64,000 bases of DNA from JAUMWX01 sp023394215 (GTDB taxonomy: Bacteria; Bacillota; Clostridia; Tissierellales; Peptoniphilaceae): NCBI GenBank assembly GCA_050313995.1, contig JBNPMM010000004.1; one strand, 5' to 3'. This document shows, piece after piece, positions 47,096 through 55,411 of this stretch. Every line of letters begins with the position of its first letter. Positions within the stretch are counted from its first letter, which is position 1. The notes beneath the pieces were generated by a model that had not been told where the DNA came from, did no database searches, and worked only from the letters and a program-made list of their open reading frames with translations. The position numbers and the translations under genes are program-made.

Positions 47096-47348
47096 AGAAC
47101 ATTTAAGAAAGTGCGTAGCCTGCCAGGAACAAAAGGATAAAAAGAGTCTTCTAAGGATAGTTAAAAATAAGGAAGAACAAGTATTTATCGATATCAGCGG
47201 CAAGGCTAACGGCAGGGGGGCATATATATGCAAAAGTGAAGAATGCTTAAATAAGGCAAAGGCCAATAAATCCCTTAGCAGAGCACTAAAAACAGGTATA
47301 GCAAATGAACTTTATGAGGAGATTAAGCTATATGTAAATGAGAGGTGA
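47082..47348 (+). CDS. ylxR: YlxR-family (DUF448) nucleic-acid-binding protein
   Basis: The 88-residue protein has the family motif RKCVACQEQKDKKSLLRIV and NGRGAYICKSEECLNKA. It is always linked to nusA and infB. Homologues bind RNA or the nucleoid and have been linked to RNase P. The adjoining ylxQ (L7Ae-like) gene common in Firmicutes is missing here; infB follows after 4 bp. Confidence 0.93.
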   Translation: MKSNKEHLRKCVACQEQKDKKSLLRIVKNKEEQVFIDISGKANGRGAYICKSEECLNKAKANKSLSRALKTGIANELYEEIKLYVNER

Positions 47349-47352
47349 TTAG

Positions 47353-49479
47353 ATGACAAAAATTAGAATATATGAATTGGCAAAAGAAGTGGAATTATCA
47401 ACAAAGGACCTTATATCAGTGCTTGCTGATGAATTCGGCTTGGATGTTAAAAGCCATATGTCAATTATAGAAGGGGAAGATTTAGAGCTTATAAGAGAAT
47501 ATTTTGATTCCCTTAAAGAAGAAAAAAATAAGAAGGATAAGCCTGTCGTAAAAGAAAAAGTCGCAAAGAAACCGCAAGCTGTTGTGGATGAAATTGACGA
47601 CGAAGATATAGATGAAAAGTATAAGCAGTATACTAAAGATATTTCAAAGAAGCAAAAGCAAAAGAAAAACAAGAAAAAAGAAGATAATTTTAAGCCTGAA
47701 CCTAAGGAAGTTAAGGTTAAGAAAAATGATATCGTTTATATAGAAGAAGGTATAAGTGTAGGTGATTTTGCCAAGGCCATAGATGTTCCGGTTTCCAAAG
47801 TTATAATGGAGCTTATGAAGATGGGTGTTATGGCAAATATGAACCAATCTATAGAGCTTGATAAGGCAATAGATATAGGTATTTTGCTTGGAGTTGAAGT
47901 TGAAGAGAAAAAACCTGAAGCGGATGAAAATGATATAACATCTTTGGATTATGAAGATAGGGAAGAAGATTTGGTATTTAGGGCGCCGGTTGTAACTGTT
48001 ATGGGGCACGTAGACCACGGTAAAACTTCTTTGCTTGATACTATAAGAAATTCAAGAGTAACTCAAACGGAAGCAGGGGGGATAACTCAACATATAGGGG
48101 CTTCTACAGTTTATGTAGACGGTAAAAAAATCGTATTTTTAGATACTCCGGGGCATGAAGCCTTTACACAAATGAGAATGAGAGGGGCTCAAGCTACAGA
48201 TATAGCTATACTTGTTGTAGCAGCTGATGACGGCGTAATGCCTCAAACAGTTGAAGCTATAAATCACGCCAAAGCGGCAGGTGTCCCTATAATAGTCGCC
48301 ATAAATAAGATGGATAAGTATGAAGCAAATCCTGATAGGGTAAAAACTGAGCTTATGGAGCATGGTTTGACACCTGAAGAATGGGGTGGAGATACTATTA
48401 TGATGCCTGTATCAGCCTTGAAAAATGAGGGTATCGATGATCTTTTGGAAATGGTATTGATGGTTGCCGAAATGGAAGAGTTAAAGGCAAATCCTAACAG
48501 GGCTGCAGTCGGTATAGTCATAGAGGCACAACTTGATACCGGTAGAGGACCTGTGGCTACAGTGCTTGTAAAGAAGGGAACTCTTAAGAAGGGGGACTTT
48601 ATAGTATCCGGTTCATCAAGCGGTAAGATAAGGGCCATGTTTGATTCCAAGTCTAAGGAAATTAAGCAAGCTAAGCCTTCAACACCGGCTCTTATACTTG
48701 GTTTGTCTGAAGTTCCGGAAGCGGGAGATATGATTTATGCTGTAAAGGATGATAAGACTGCAAGAAAATTTGCGGACAGACAAAAGCAAATTGATAAGGC
48801 TGAGTATGTTAAGAGAACATCTACAGTAAATCTTGATGATCTTTTCTCCAAGATAAACGAAGGAGAGGTTAAGGATTTAAATATTATAGTAAAGACTGAT
48901 GTTAAGGGAACCATTGAAGCTGTTTCAGGTTCATTATCAAAGTTGTCCAATGAAGAAGTGAAGGTAAATATTATTCACGGTGCGGTAGGGGGAATTACCG
49001 AATCCGATATAATGCTTGCATCAGCGTCAAATGCCATAATTATAGGTTTTAATGTAAGGCCTACTCAAGGAGCGACCGAACAAGCCAGACTTCAGGGAGT
49101 TGATATAAGAACCTACAGAATAATTTATGAAGCTATTGATGATATAAAGAATGCAATTAAGGGTATGCTTGCGCCTAAGTTTGTTGAAGAAGTTATCGGT
49201 AATTGCGAAGTGCGTGAAGTATTCAGAGTGCCGAACGTAGGAAATATAGCCGGAGTTTATGTAACAAATGGAAAGATAACAAGAGGGGCAAAGCTTCGTT
49301 TGTTAAGGGATCACATAGTTATTCATGAGGGAGAAATTTCATCGCTTAGAAGATTTAAAGATGATGTTAAAGAATTAGCAACAGGATATGAAGGCGGTGT
49401 AGGTATTGAAAGATACAATGATATTAAGGTTGGCGATATCATAGAAGCCTTTATAGACAAGGAAATAAAAGTTGATTAG
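47353..49479 (+). CDS. infB: Translation initiation factor IF-2
   Basis: The 708-residue GTPase has an N-terminal IF2N helix (IRIYELAKEVELSTKDLISVL), a short Lys-rich linker, and a second IF2N (about 140-190). The G domain has GHVDHGKTSLLD, DTPGHEAF and NKMD motifs. Domains II, III and IV follow, ending in the fMet-tRNA-binding C2 region. It is at the short end of the family because the linker is brief. The GTG/ATG alternative isoform starts are not evident. Confidence 0.97.
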   Translation: MTKIRIYELAKEVELSTKDLISVLADEFGLDVKSHMSIIEGEDLELIREYFDSLKEEKNKKDKPVVKEKVAKKPQAVVDEIDDEDIDEKYKQYTKDISKKQKQKKNKKKEDNFKPEPKEVKVKKNDIVYIEEGISVGDFAKAIDVPVSKVIMELMKMGVMANMNQSIELDKAIDIGILLGVEVEEKKPEADENDITSLDYEDREEDLVFRAPVVTVMGHVDHGKTSLLDTIRNSRVTQTEAGGITQHIGASTVYVDGKKIVFLDTPGHEAFTQMRMRGAQATDIAILVVAADDGVMPQTVEAINHAKAAGVPIIVAINKMDKYEANPDRVKTELMEHGLTPEEWGGDTIMMPVSALKNEGIDDLLEMVLMVAEMEELKANPNRAAVGIVIEAQLDTGRGPVATVLVKKGTLKKGDFIVSGSSSGKIRAMFDSKSKEIKQAKPSTPALILGLSEVPEAGDMIYAVKDDKTARKFADRQKQIDKAEYVKRTSTVNLDDLFSKINEGEVKDLNIIVKTDVKGTIEAVSGSLSKLSNEEVKVNIIHGAVGGITESDIMLASASNAIIIGFNVRPTQGATEQARLQGVDIRTYRIIYEAIDDIKNAIKGMLAPKFVEEVIGNCEVREVFRVPNVGNIAGVYVTNGKITRGAKLRLLRDHIVIHEGEISSLRRFKDDVKELATGYEGGVGIERYNDIKVGDIIEAFIDKEIKVD

Positions 49480-49487
49480 GTGTAATT

Positions 49488-49865
49488 ATGGATATAAAGA
49501 GAACTAAAAGAATTGAAGCTGAGATGAAGAAAGAAATATCCTTACTTATGGCAAATGAGATAAAGGATCCGAGACTTTCAGCTATGGCTTCCATTACAGC
49601 TATTGAGCTTACAAATGATTTAAGTCAGGCAAAGATATTTATTTCTGTGCTTGGCGACAGAGAGGATAAGGAAAACAGCCTTGCAGGTTTGGAGTCATCA
49701 AAGGGTTTCATTAAAAAGGAATTGGGAAGCAGACTTAAGTTAAGGCATATTCCGGATCTTATATTTAAGCTTGATGAAACCATAGAGCACGGTTTATACA
49801 TGGACAAGCTGATTGATGAAGTCATAAAAAGGGATAATGAGAACAGGAAGAATCATGAAGAATAA
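49488..49865 (+). CDS. rbfA: Ribosome-binding factor A
   Basis: The 125-residue KH-fold protein matures the 30S subunit. It shows RIEAEMKKEISLLMANEIKDPRL at the start and LRHIPDLIFKLDETIEHGLYMDKLI near the C-terminus. It overlaps the next gene by 11 bp. Confidence 0.95.
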   Translation: MDIKRTKRIEAEMKKEISLLMANEIKDPRLSAMASITAIELTNDLSQAKIFISVLGDREDKENSLAGLESSKGFIKKELGSRLKLRHIPDLIFKLDETIEHGLYMDKLIDEVIKRDNENRKNHEE

Positions 49866-50835
49866 TCTCTTTGATGAATTTAAAGAAAAAATTATGGCGG
49901 CAAAAAGTGTTGCTATTTGCTCGCATGTGAATCCGGATGGGGATGCCATCGGCTCCTCCTTCGGATTGGCATATGTTCTTAGGGGGTTGGGGAAAAAGGT
50001 TTCTTTGATAAAGAATGACGATTTTCCTACAAATCTGATTTTTATGCCGGATTATGAACAGCAAGTTTCCTATGATAATGAAATTTTCGATTTGTTTATA
50101 GTTACAGACGTAGCAAGCCTTGATCGTATAGGGGATGCGGCCTTGATTTTGGATAGGGCGGGGGATAGTATTTGCATAGACCATCATAGGACAAATGACG
50201 GATTTGCAAACTTAAATATAATTTATCCGAACTACTCGTCAACTTGTCAATTACTTGCCGATATTCTTATTTATGCGGACATAGAAATAGGAAAAGATGC
50301 CGCCACTTATCTTTACTTGGGTATGGTAACCGATACAAACAGGTTTTTATATGAATCCTCAGGACCTGATACACTTAGAACGGCTGCAAAGCTTTTAGAA
50401 TTCGGTGCTGATAAGCCTCTTATTCACAATAACCTATATGAAAGGCTTGATTTAAATTATCTTTTATTGCAGGCGGAGGTTATTAAAAATTCCCGTTTTA
50501 TGGCCGAAGGCAAGATCATTTTGGCTAAGCAAGATAGGGATTTGCTTGACAGATACGGTTTGGATTTTGATAAGACTGAAAGTTTGGTAGCTATTCTTAA
50601 GAGCATTGACGGCGTTGAGCTTGCTTGCTTGGTTAAAGAAAATGAAAAAGATCTTCAAAAGGTTAGTTTCAGGTCAAAAACCGGTATAGATGTGGCTGCT
50701 TTAGCTCAAGAATTTGGCGGTGGAGGCCATGTCAGAGCTGCAGGATGTTCTGTTAAGGGGACAAACAGTCAGGTTTGTGCCTTGATGTTTGAAAGGATGA
50801 GTAAGCTAATTGAAGAAGGGTGTTTTAATAGTTAA
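49855..50835 (+). CDS. nrnA: DHH-family phosphoesterase, NrnA-like (oligoribonuclease/pAp phosphatase)
   Basis: The 326-residue protein has ICSHVNPDGDAIGSSFGL (DHH metal site), VTDVASLDRIGD, IDHHRTNDGF and a C-terminal DHHA1 domain with FGGGGHVRAAG. NrnA degrades nanoRNAs and dephosphorylates pAp; some relatives hydrolyse pGpG or c-di-AMP products. It lacks the membrane and GGDEF parts of GdpP. The ATG at 49855 has AGGAAG upstream; an earlier in-frame start would run further into rbfA. Confidence 0.92.
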   Translation: MKNNLFDEFKEKIMAAKSVAICSHVNPDGDAIGSSFGLAYVLRGLGKKVSLIKNDDFPTNLIFMPDYEQQVSYDNEIFDLFIVTDVASLDRIGDAALILDRAGDSICIDHHRTNDGFANLNIIYPNYSSTCQLLADILIYADIEIGKDAATYLYLGMVTDTNRFLYESSGPDTLRTAAKLLEFGADKPLIHNNLYERLDLNYLLLQAEVIKNSRFMAEGKIILAKQDRDLLDRYGLDFDKTESLVAILKSIDGVELACLVKENEKDLQKVSFRSKTGIDVAALAQEFGGGGHVRAAGCSVKGTNSQVCALMFERMSKLIEEGCFNS

Positions 50836-51715
50836 TAAGGTTGAGGATATGACTTCTCATGATGTCGTAGCTATAGTAAGAAAAAGTCTCGGAATAAAGA
50901 GGGTAGGTCACACCGGGACCCTGGACCCTATGGCAAGGGGGGTTCTTCCTATTTGCGTGGGAAATGCAACCAGGATTAGTGAATATATAATGGAGCAAGG
51001 TAAGACCTATGTAGCCGGTATGAAGTTCGGGACAGCAACTGAGACTTATGACAGCACGGGAGATGTAACCTTTACCAGTCAAAACAAAATTTTTACAAGA
51101 GAGGAAGTTGAATCGGCACTTGCTTTTTTTAAAGGACCTATATGGCAAAAACCGCCCATGTATTCCGCTATAAAGATAAATGGAAATAAGCTTTATGATT
51201 TGGCAAGGGCGGGTAAGGATGTTGATGTTCCTGCCAGACAGGTTAAGGTATATGATATAAAACTTTTAGAACTTGAAGGGGATTTTGCTCGAATTGAAAT
51301 ACATTGCTCCAAGGGTACTTATGTAAGGTCCCTTATCAATGATTTGGCAATTAAGCTTAATTCTTTTGCACATATGACTGATTTAGTCAGGACAAGGGTA
51401 GGAAAATTTGATATTTCGGATAGCATAAGTATTGACGAAATAAAGCAGTTAAAAGCCGACCATATTTTTTCAAGGTTAATCGATACTGATAAGTGCCTTT
51501 ATAATCTTGATTCAATATTTATTGAAAATAATATAATAAATAGGCTTGTCAGCGGTCAGAGCATAAATTTAAATAATTTTGAACATACTTATGTTAAAGC
51601 ACAAGGAGTAAGCGGGCTTAGCCATGTTAAAGTTTATTCGGCAAATATTTTTATAGGCCTGGCTGTTTTAAATGATAATATAGTAAAAATGGAGCGTGTC
51701 CTTTACAGTGATTAA
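50810..51715 (+). CDS. truB: tRNA pseudouridine(55) synthase
   Basis: The 301-residue enzyme modifies U55 of tRNAs. GHTGTLDPMARGVLPICVG carries the catalytic Asp. AIKINGNKLYDLARAGKDV and IHCSKGTYVRSLINDL are the other conserved motifs. It starts with TTG at 50810, with AAAGGA twelve bases upstream, and overlaps nrnA by 26 bp. No in-frame ATG precedes the conserved VNKVEDMTSHDVV block, so the TTG is needed. Confidence 0.95.
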   Translation: MKKGVLIVNKVEDMTSHDVVAIVRKSLGIKRVGHTGTLDPMARGVLPICVGNATRISEYIMEQGKTYVAGMKFGTATETYDSTGDVTFTSQNKIFTREEVESALAFFKGPIWQKPPMYSAIKINGNKLYDLARAGKDVDVPARQVKVYDIKLLELEGDFARIEIHCSKGTYVRSLINDLAIKLNSFAHMTDLVRTRVGKFDISDSISIDEIKQLKADHIFSRLIDTDKCLYNLDSIFIENNIINRLVSGQSINLNNFEHTYVKAQGVSGLSHVKVYSANIFIGLAVLNDNIVKMERVLYSD

Positions 51716-52643
51716 GATAATAGATTTAGATAAAAATAATGATAAATATTTGCCGTCAGTTATAGGGCTTGGAAACTTTGACGGTTTACACATAGGTCAC
51801 AGAGATATAATGGCTAAGGTGATGGAAATTGCCAAGAAAAATAATATATTGTCCTCTGTTTTGCTTTTTAAGCAGCATACAAATGAGGTTTTCACCAAGA
51901 TGCCGTCTTATTATCTTACTTCCTTGGAAGATAAGATCAAACTTTTGGAAGAAATAGGAATAGATCAGGTTTTTATTATAAACTTCACCATGGAATTTGC
52001 ACAACTTTCTAATGAAGAATTTATGCTTGATTTTATCAGAGACAGATTAAATGCAGGCCATGTGGTTTGCGGACAAAATTATACGTTCGGCAAGTTTGCA
52101 AAAGGCACTGTGAAAGAGCTTTTAGATTATAAGTCTGATGGAAGAATAAATTTGGATATAGTGGATGCTCATTACTATGAAGGAAGGGTAGCGTCTTCTA
52201 CTATGGTAAGGGATATGATAAGAAGGGGAGATGTTGAGACTGCGGCAAAGCTTCTTACTCATCCTTACTCAATAAAAGGCAGAGTTGTACACGGGTTTAA
52301 AAGAGGTTCTTCTCTTTTAGGTTTTCCGACTGCAAATATTGAATTATCCTATAATTATATTGTTCCGGATGATGCTGTTTACCTTACTGAAGTTTTGATT
52401 GATGATAAGCTTTACTATTCTCTGACATCAGTGGGAACAAATCCTACTTTTACAGATGATAGAGCTGTAAAAATAGAGGTTTTCATAATTGACCATAGTG
52501 AAAACCTATACGGCAGAAATCTTGAGATAGGGTTTATAAAGAGGTTAAGGGGGCAAATAAAGTTTGACTCCAGCGACGGCTTGATAAATCAAATGAATCA
52601 GGATTTGAAGTTTGCAAGAGAATATATTGCAGGCATAAAATAA
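51696..52643 (+). CDS. ribF: Bifunctional riboflavin kinase/FAD synthetase
   Basis: The 315-residue protein converts riboflavin to FMN and FAD. The N-terminal adenylyltransferase domain has GLGNFDGLHIGHRDIM and STMVRDMIRRGDVE. The C-terminal kinase domain has HGFKRGSSLLGFPTANIE and TSVGTNPTF. It overlaps the end of truB by 20 bp. The start is uncertain: GTG at 51696 or GTG at 51708, with GGAG at 51691-51694 favouring neither ideally. Confidence 0.94.
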   Translation: MSFTVIKIIDLDKNNDKYLPSVIGLGNFDGLHIGHRDIMAKVMEIAKKNNILSSVLLFKQHTNEVFTKMPSYYLTSLEDKIKLLEEIGIDQVFIINFTMEFAQLSNEEFMLDFIRDRLNAGHVVCGQNYTFGKFAKGTVKELLDYKSDGRINLDIVDAHYYEGRVASSTMVRDMIRRGDVETAAKLLTHPYSIKGRVVHGFKRGSSLLGFPTANIELSYNYIVPDDAVYLTEVLIDDKLYYSLTSVGTNPTFTDDRAVKIEVFIIDHSENLYGRNLEIGFIKRLRGQIKFDSSDGLINQMNQDLKFAREYIAGIK

Positions 52644-52754
52644 TATTTACAATTATCTATACTTATGATAGTATATTAGGGAATGCTTTGGCTTGGTTTT
52701 AAATACTCCAGTTTAGGCTCGGTCAAAGTGTATAAAAGTTTAAGGAGAAAAAAA

Positions 52755-53021
52755 ATGATTACTAAAGAAGAAAAAGATTTACTTATTAAAGAATACGGAT
52801 TAAAAGAAGGAGATACAGGTTCTCCGGAAGTTCAAATCGCTATATTCTCTCATAGAATTAAGCAGCTTACAGAACACTTGAAGAACAATCCTAAGGATCA
52901 TGCTTCAAGAAGGGGCTTATTTATGTTAATAGGTCAAAGAAAGGGCTTGTTGACTTATTTACAAAAAAGAGATATAGAAAGATATCGTTCTTTAATTAAA
53001 AAACTAAACATTAGAGGATAA
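52755..53021 (+). CDS. rpsO: 30S ribosomal protein S15
   Basis: The 88-residue protein has the full S15 length and motifs DTGSPEVQIAIFSHRIKQLTEHL and HASRRGLFMLIGQRKGLL. The ATG at 52755 follows AAGGAG by eight bases; an upstream in-frame extension to 52683 has no site. A terminator separates it from pnp. Confidence 0.97.
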   Translation: MITKEEKDLLIKEYGLKEGDTGSPEVQIAIFSHRIKQLTEHLKNNPKDHASRRGLFMLIGQRKGLLTYLQKRDIERYRSLIKKLNIRG

Positions 53022-53025
53022 TAGG

Positions 53026-53053
53026 AGAGCGGTTTACCGCTCTTATCTTTTTA
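53026..53053 (+). terminator. Rho-independent terminator after rpsO
   Basis: AGAGCGG/CCGCTCT stem with a TTTA loop and a following T-run. A second small hairpin (GCTCT/AGAGC, 53088-53101) lies in the pnp leader. Confidence 0.85.
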
Positions 53054-53121
53054 TATAGCTCTTTTAAGGGCAAGTAAAGTGAGGAAGGCTCTTTTGAGAG
53101 CATGAGGAACAAGGAGAAGAA

Positions 53122-55224
53122 ATGATAAAAAATTACACTTACAAATCCGATTACAATTCATTTGAGATTGAAATCGGAAGATTGGCTGAACAAGCTAACG
53201 GAGCATGTACAATTAAGTCTGGTGACTCTATGATTTTGGTCACCGCAGTAGCTTCAGATAAACCGAGAGACGGGATTGACTTTTTCCCTCTTACATGCGA
53301 ATACCAAGAAAAAATGTATGCGGTTGGCAGGATACCCGGAGGTTATATAAAGAGAGAGGGAAGACCTACTGATGAGGCTACCTTAACTGCAAGAATGATT
53401 GACAGACCTATCAGACCTTTATTTCCTGAAGGATACAACAATGATGTTCAGGTTGTAGCAACAGTATTTTCAGCAGATCAGGATCATGATGCGGGTATTT
53501 TGGCTATGATAGGATCCTCAGTATCACTTAGCATATCAAATATTCCTTTTATGGGACCTACAGGGGCTGTTTCAGTAGGGTTTGTTGATGGACAATATAT
53601 AATTAATCCTACTTTCGAACAAAAGCAGGTATCAAAGCTTGAACTAACAGTTGCCGGTACTAAGGATGCCATTATGATGGTAGAAGCCGGTGCCAAGGAA
53701 CTTTCAGAAGCACAGATGCTTGAGGCCATACTTTTCGGTCATGAAGAAATAAAGAGAATTTGTCAGTTTATTGAAGGAATCCAAGCGGAAATAGGACAAG
53801 AAAAGCAGGAGTTTACAGTTAAGGAAGATGATGCAAATCTTGTTTCCTCAATAAAGGATATATTGGGAGATAGGTTATCAAAAGGCCTTCAAACTCCTGA
53901 TAAGATGGAAAGGCAAGACAACCTTGATCTTTTGGAAACGGAACTTGTAGAAAAACTTGTAAATCCTGAAGCCGAGGATGCTAAAGACTTGGAAAAGAGC
54001 ATAAAAGACATTTTTGATAAGCTTATGAAAACAGAAGTAAGAAGACTTATCACTGATGAACATATAAGACCTGATGGAAGACAAATGACTCAAATCAGAC
54101 CTTTGTCAGCTCAAGTTGACTTGGTGCCTAAGGTGCACGGTTCCGGTTTGTTTACAAGAGGACAAACTCAAGTATTAAATATTGCAACACTTGGAAGTCC
54201 TTCAGATGTTCAATATATTGACGGCTTAACAGATGAAGAAGTTAAGAAAAGATATATCCACCATTATAACTTTCCTCCATTTTCAGTAGGGGAAGTAAGA
54301 CCTATGAGAAGTCCCGGAAGAAGGGAAATAGGTCATGGTAGACTTGCAGAAAGGGCTCTTGAAGCGGTAATACCTTCACAGGAAGAGTTTCCTTATGTAA
54401 TTCGTCTTGTATCTGAAGTATTGAGTTCAAACGGTTCTTCATCAATGGCATCGGTTTGCGGCTCAACTCTTTCTTTGATGGCGGCAGGTGTCCCTATAAA
54501 GGCTCCGGTAGCCGGTATTGCAATGGGACTTATAAAGGAAAACGGCAATATAGCTATTTTAACAGATATTCAAGGCTTAGAAGACCACTTGGGAGATATG
54601 GACTTTAAGGTTGCAGGTACCGCAGAAGGTATTACAGCCTTACAAATGGATATTAAGATTGACGGGATAAACAGAGAAATCCTTGAAGAAGCCTTACATG
54701 ATGCTAAGGTAGCAAGGATGACTATACTTGATGTTATCAAGTCGGCTATAGCTGAACCGAGACCGGAAGTATCTCCAAATGCTCCAAGGATTATGACTAT
54801 AGATGTTAAGCCTGAAAAGGTAAGAGAAGTTATAGGTTCCGGCGGTAAGACTATAAATGGTATTATAGATAAGACCGGCGTTAAAATTGATATAGAAGAT
54901 AACGGTCATATAACTATTACAGCAGCAAATACTGAAAGTGCTAAGGAAGCTATCAAGATGATAGAGTACATTACTCATGAAGTTGAAGTAGGTGATGTAT
55001 ATCTTGGTAAAGTGGCAAGGATATTGAACTTCGGTTGTTTCGTAGAATTTGCAAACGGCAAAGAAGGTTTGGTTCATATCAGTCAACTTGACCATACGAG
55101 GGTTGAAAAGGTTGAAGACTGCGTGAAGATTGGTGATGAAATTATGATTAAGGTAGTAGAAATTGATGAAAAGGGCAGAATAAACCTTTCAAGAAAGGCT
55201 CTACTTCCAAATACGCATAAATAA
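53122..55224 (+). CDS. pnp: Polyribonucleotide nucleotidyltransferase (PNPase)
   Basis: The 700-residue phosphorolytic 3'-5' exoribonuclease has two RNase PH domains (about 1-215 and 305-540). An alpha-helical linker lies between them. KH (VIGSGGKTINGIIDKTGVKIDIED) and S1 (GDVYLGKVARILNFGCFVEF) domains follow. FFPLTCEYQEKMYAVGRIPGGYIKREGRP is split here only for reference to residues about 52-80. AAGGAGAAG precedes the ATG. It follows rpsO as in many bacteria. Confidence 0.97.
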   Translation: MIKNYTYKSDYNSFEIEIGRLAEQANGACTIKSGDSMILVTAVASDKPRDGIDFFPLTCEYQEKMYAVGRIPGGYIKREGRPTDEATLTARMIDRPIRPLFPEGYNNDVQVVATVFSADQDHDAGILAMIGSSVSLSISNIPFMGPTGAVSVGFVDGQYIINPTFEQKQVSKLELTVAGTKDAIMMVEAGAKELSEAQMLEAILFGHEEIKRICQFIEGIQAEIGQEKQEFTVKEDDANLVSSIKDILGDRLSKGLQTPDKMERQDNLDLLETELVEKLVNPEAEDAKDLEKSIKDIFDKLMKTEVRRLITDEHIRPDGRQMTQIRPLSAQVDLVPKVHGSGLFTRGQTQVLNIATLGSPSDVQYIDGLTDEEVKKRYIHHYNFPPFSVGEVRPMRSPGRREIGHGRLAERALEAVIPSQEEFPYVIRLVSEVLSSNGSSSMASVCGSTLSLMAAGVPIKAPVAGIAMGLIKENGNIAILTDIQGLEDHLGDMDFKVAGTAEGITALQMDIKIDGINREILEEALHDAKVARMTILDVIKSAIAEPRPEVSPNAPRIMTIDVKPEKVREVIGSGGKTINGIIDKTGVKIDIEDNGHITITAANTESAKEAIKMIEYITHEVEVGDVYLGKVARILNFGCFVEFANGKEGLVHISQLDHTRVEKVEDCVKIGDEIMIKVVEIDEKGRINLSRKALLPNTHK

Positions 55225-55240
55225 TATGGTTCTATAATTT

Positions 55241-55273
55241 TTATTGGGGCGGCGAAAGCTGCCTCAATTTTTT
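55241..55273 (+). terminator. Rho-independent terminator after pnp
   Basis: A 10-bp stem (TTGGGGCGGC with GCTGCCTCAA, two GU pairs) capped by a GAAA tetraloop, followed by six T. Confidence 0.92.
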
Positions 55274-55373
55274 AGTTAATAGATTTATTTTTGTTTTTTA
55301 TTATTTTAAATCCTAAAAAGATAGCATTTATTACAAATCTTTTAATAAAATAATAAGAAAAATTTTTCATTTA

Positions 55374-55382
55374 TGTTATAAT
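55374..55382 (+). promoter_or_regulatory. Extended -10 promoter of ftsK
   Basis: TGTTATAAT, 29 bp before the ftsK start, after the pnp terminator. Confidence 0.6.
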
Positions 55383-55411
55383 AATATGAGAGTTTAAAGC
55401 ATGGAGGAAGT

